Shown here one piece after another: positions 61,260-64,000 of a stretch of DNA of 64,000 bases (positions are counted from its first letter, which is position 1; each line of letters opens with the position of its first letter). The DNA lies in assembly GCA_004020315.1 (NCBI GenBank), contig SAQG01000017.1, positions 1 through 64,000 of the forward strand, in the 5' to 3' direction. This stretch comes from Mesorhizobium sp. (GTDB lineage Bacteria > Pseudomonadota > Alphaproteobacteria > Rhizobiales > Rhizobiaceae). The notes beneath the pieces are model-generated. The model was not told where the DNA came from. It did no database searches and saw nothing but the letters and a program-made list of their open reading frames with translations. The position numbers were made by a program, and so were the translations under genes.

Positions 61260-63056
61260 ATGCCGATCTACAGGGCGCCGGTCCAGGACACGCTGTTTGT
61301 GCTGAATGAAGTGCTGGGCTATCAGCGCTATTCCAATCTTCCCGGATTTTCCGACGCGACGCCGGACGTGGTCGAAGCCATTCTCGCCGAGGGCGCCAAG
61401 CTCGCCGAAAATGTCATGCAGCCGCTGAACCGCGTCGGCGACATGGAAGGCTGCGTGCGCCATGACGACGGTTCGGTGACGACTCCGAAAGGCTTCAAGG
61501 AGGCCTTCGACCAGTATCGTAATGGCGGCTGGATGGGGCTGGCCGCACCCGTTGAATTTGGCGGCCAGGGTCTGCCTTACGCGGTGCATACTGCCGTTTC
61601 CGAATATATGGTTTCGGCCAACATGTCGCTTATGATGTATCCCGGCCTGACGCAGGGCGCGATCGCGGCGATCATTACCCATGGCACCGACCAGCAGAAG
61701 GCGATCTGGTTGCCGAAGCTGGTCGAGGGCGTCTGGACCGGCACCATGAATCTGACCGAGCCGCATTGCGGCACCGATCTCGGCCTGCTGCGCACCAAGG
61801 CGATTCCCAACGGCGACGGCACCTACAAGATTTCAGGCCAGAAGATATTCATATCGGCCGGCGAGCACGACATGTCGGACAACATCGTCCACCTGGTGCT
61901 GGCCCGCATCGAGGGCGCACCAGAAGGCGTGAAGGGCATTTCACTGTTCATCGTGCCGAAGCTCAAGCTCGATGCATCAGGCAATCCTGGCGAGAGGAAC
62001 ACCGTCTCCTGCGGCTCGATCGAGGAGAAGATGGGCATCCATGGCAATTCGACCTGCGTCATGAACTATGACGAGGCGCAAGGCACGCTGCTCGGCGAGG
62101 CCAATGGCGGGCTGAAGGCCATGTTCACGATGATGAATGAAGCGAGGCTCGGCGTCGGCCTGCAGGGGCTTTCTCTGTCGGAGGTCGCCTACCAGAACGC
62201 TGTGTCCTATGCCAAGGATCGCCTGCAGGGCCGCTCGCTGTCCGGGCCGAAGGCGCCGGACAAGAAGGCCGACCCGATCATCGTCCATCCCGATATCCGC
62301 CGCAGCCTGATGACCATGAAGGCCTTTAACGAGGCCGGTCGCGCACTGGCGCTGTGGACGGCGATCAAGTCCGATATCGCCCACCGCTCCGACGACGACA
62401 AGGACCGCCAGGCTGCCGACGACTACACCAGCCTGATGACGCCGGTGGTCAAGGGCGTGCTCACCGACAAGGGTTTCGACCACGCGGTGATGGCGCAGCA
62501 AGTGTTCGGCGGGCACGGCTACATCGAAGAGCACGGCATGAGCCAGTTCGTGCGCGATGCCCGCATCGCCATGATCTACGAGGGCGCCAACGGCATCCAG
62601 GCGCTTGACCTCGTCGGCCGCAAGCTGGCCTTGAATGGCGGCCGCGCCTTGCAGGCCTTCTTCAAAGAGGTCGGCGAATTCTGCGAGGAGTACCGCACCG
62701 ACGAGAAGATGGCGCCTTTCACCAAGGCGCTGAAGAAGGGCCTCAACGATCTGCAGGCGGCGACGATGTGGCTGATGCAGAACGGCATGGCCAAGCCCGA
62801 CAACGTCGGCGCCGCCTCGACCGACTACATGCATCTCTTTGGCCTGGTGGCGCTGGGCTACATGTGGGCACAGATGGCCAAGGCAGCCGGGGCGAAATTG
62901 GCGAATGGCGCCAATGGTTCTTCGGCCTTCTATGACAGCAAGCTGGTGACGGCGCGCTTCTTCATGGAGCGGATAATGCCGGAAACGTCGGCGCACCTCG
63001 CCCGCATCTCTAGCGGCGCCGAGACATTGATGGCACTGCCGGCGGAAGCGTTCTAA
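61260..63056 (+). CDS. Acyl-CoA dehydrogenase with C-terminal extension
   Basis: An FAD enzyme that forms 2-enoyl-CoA in beta-oxidation. The 598-residue product is longer than the usual 380 because of a C-terminal acyl-CoA dehydrogenase domain (about 470-598). Recognised parts are MNLTEPHCGTDLGLLRTKA (about 163-181, substrate and FAD contact), FISAGEHD (about 198-205), and QVFGGHGYIEEHGMSQFVRDARIAMIYEGANGIQALDLVGRK near 414-455, which includes the catalytic-base region (IYEGANGIQ). The ATG at 61260 has GGAGGAAACGC; the longer frame to 61128 crosses the operator palindrome and is not used. Confidence 0.92.
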   Translation: MPIYRAPVQDTLFVLNEVLGYQRYSNLPGFSDATPDVVEAILAEGAKLAENVMQPLNRVGDMEGCVRHDDGSVTTPKGFKEAFDQYRNGGWMGLAAPVEFGGQGLPYAVHTAVSEYMVSANMSLMMYPGLTQGAIAAIITHGTDQQKAIWLPKLVEGVWTGTMNLTEPHCGTDLGLLRTKAIPNGDGTYKISGQKIFISAGEHDMSDNIVHLVLARIEGAPEGVKGISLFIVPKLKLDASGNPGERNTVSCGSIEEKMGIHGNSTCVMNYDEAQGTLLGEANGGLKAMFTMMNEARLGVGLQGLSLSEVAYQNAVSYAKDRLQGRSLSGPKAPDKKADPIIVHPDIRRSLMTMKAFNEAGRALALWTAIKSDIAHRSDDDKDRQAADDYTSLMTPVVKGVLTDKGFDHAVMAQQVFGGHGYIEEHGMSQFVRDARIAMIYEGANGIQALDLVGRKLALNGGRALQAFFKEVGEFCEEYRTDEKMAPFTKALKKGLNDLQAATMWLMQNGMAKPDNVGAASTDYMHLFGLVALGYMWAQMAKAAGAKLANGANGSSAFYDSKLVTARFFMERIMPETSAHLARISSGAETLMALPAEAF

Positions 63057-63109
63057 GCTCGACAGCGTCGGTGCAGCCGGCCTTAACCTGTCGATACGCG
63101 GAGGAAATC

Positions 63110-64000
63110 GTGGCGACAAATCCTGCCGAAGTGCTTGCTTTGCCCAAACCCGCCTGGGCGGCGGATGAGGTCGGCATGCTCTACGACATGGCGCACCGCT
63201 TCATGTCGGAAGAGATCGCGCCGCGCTATGACGAGTTCGAGAAGAACGAGATGGTCGACCGCGAAAGCTGGCTGAAGGCGGGCGAGGCCGGTCTGCTCTG
63301 TGCCTCGATGCCGGAGGAATATGGCGGTTCGGGCGGGACATTCGCGCATGAGAGCGCCATCATCGAGGCGATCGGCCATGTCGGCGTCGACGGTTTCGGC
63401 ATCGGCCTGCACAATTCGATCGTCGCCCCTTACATCCTGCATTATGGCTCGGAGGAGCAGAAGAAGAAGTGGCTGCCGAAACTGGCGACCGGCGAACTGA
63501 TCGGCGCCATCGCCATGACCGAGCCCGGCGCCGGCTCTGACCTGCAGGGGGTCAAGACGCGAGCCGAGAAGGATGGCAACCATTACAAGGTCAACGGCTC
63601 GAAGACCTTCATCACCAACGGACAACTCGCCAACTTCATCATCGTCGTCACCAAGACCGATCCGGAGAAGGGCGCCAAGGGCACTTCGCTGATCGTCGTC
63701 GAGACCGACGAGGTGGAAGGATTCGAGCGCGGCCGCAACCTCGACAAGATCGGGCTCAAGGCCAACGACACGTCGGAACTGTTCTTCAACGATATGCGCG
63801 TGCCGACCTCCAATCTGCTCGGCCACGAGGAAGGCCAGGGCTTCGTCCAGCTGATGCAGCAATTGCCGCAGGAGCGGCTGCAGATCGGCACCGGCGCCAT
63901 CGCCATGGTCGAACGGGCGCTGGCGCTGACCATCGACTACGTCAAGGAACGCAAGGCCTTCGGCAAGGCGATTATCGATTTCCAGAACACCCAGTTCAAG
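63110..64000 (+). CDS. Acyl-CoA dehydrogenase (short/medium-chain type), 3' end beyond window
   Basis: The first 297 codons of a second acyl-CoA dehydrogenase; it runs off the window. It starts with GTG at 63110 behind GGAGGAAATC. The core motifs are MTEPGAGSDLQGVKTRA (about 143-159), GSKTFITNGQLANFIIVVTK (about 167-186) and ERKAFGKAIIDFQNTQFK at the end. It lies 53 bases after the first dehydrogenase and is likely co-transcribed. Confidence 0.93.
   Translation, partial: MATNPAEVLALPKPAWAADEVGMLYDMAHRFMSEEIAPRYDEFEKNEMVDRESWLKAGEAGLLCASMPEEYGGSGGTFAHESAIIEAIGHVGVDGFGIGLHNSIVAPYILHYGSEEQKKKWLPKLATGELIGAIAMTEPGAGSDLQGVKTRAEKDGNHYKVNGSKTFITNGQLANFIIVVTKTDPEKGAKGTSLIVVETDEVEGFERGRNLDKIGLKANDTSELFFNDMRVPTSNLLGHEEGQGFVQLMQQLPQERLQIGTGAIAMVERALALTIDYVKERKAFGKAIIDFQNTQFK

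Overview
The window is GC-rich, densely coded chromosomal DNA of an alphaproteobacterium of the Rhizobiales, most likely Mesorhizobium or a close relative. The basis is the gene neighbourhoods (rimP-nusA-ylxR-infB-rbfA-truB; divergent fabA/irr; dnaA-dnaN-recF; a complete cpa/tad pilus locus), the protein character (Fur-family Irr with an HHH motif, PodJ-like polarity protein), and the palindromic intergenic repeats beginning TAGAGC. It is mostly core chromosome. I see no CRISPR array, rRNA, tRNA or intact insertion sequence.

Layout. 1-8400: translation/transcription operon rimP, nusA, a ylxR-ylxQ fusion, infB, rbfA, truB, then a CorA transporter; a terminator-like hairpin lies in the rimP leader. 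8400-12600: rpsO, a structured spacer, pnp and an rsmC-type methyltransferase, with two related palindromic repeats flanking pnp. 12690-15370 (minus): fabA-fabB-fabI, divergent from irr. 16100-19100: SH3 protein, 2-hydroxyacid dehydrogenase, GNAT acetyltransferase, MoeB-like enzyme. 19200-23260 (minus): dnaA, dnaN, recF, preceded by an 846-base gene-free stretch and rpsT. 24550-27570 (minus): enoyl-CoA hydratase, mutM, deoB. 27722-28628: a PhnD-type binding-protein gene broken by a stop codon and a frameshift.

28650-40820 is a Flp/Tad pilus locus. Two TadE-like minor pilins and a small secretin-N-domain protein run leftward. Flp pilin, prepilin peptidase CpaA, CpaB, secretin CpaC, lipoprotein CpaD, CpaE (TadZ), ATPase CpaF, TadB and TadC run rightward, and a TadD-like TPR lipoprotein faces them. 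Together they make, process, export and anchor adhesive pili.

40940-47000: leucyl aminopeptidase, a MarR-like protein, an NlpC/P60 hydrolase, and a DEXH helicase translationally coupled to the nuclease PdeM. 47000-55890: a cytoplasmic three-subunit molybdenum oxidoreductase best read as sulfite dehydrogenase SoeABC, a divergent LysR regulator, a YegD-like Hsp70, and a TauE/SafE exporter overlapping a TIGR02186 protein. I infer a sulfite oxidation and export locus. 56080-64000: a 1313-residue PodJ-like protein, then a MerR regulator followed by two acyl-CoA dehydrogenases, the second cut by the window end. The MerR gene and the first dehydrogenase share an ACGYAAACGT motif upstream, which suggests one regulon.

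No wholly new multi-gene system stands out. The points most worth a second look are the soe/tauE locus, the MerR operator pair, the RNA structures in the rimP leader and rpsO-pnp spacer, the repeat that supplies the stop codon of the MarR-like gene, the doubly broken PhnD gene, and the AT-rich island before cpaB. Functions are assigned from recognised families and visible motifs; no database search was run.
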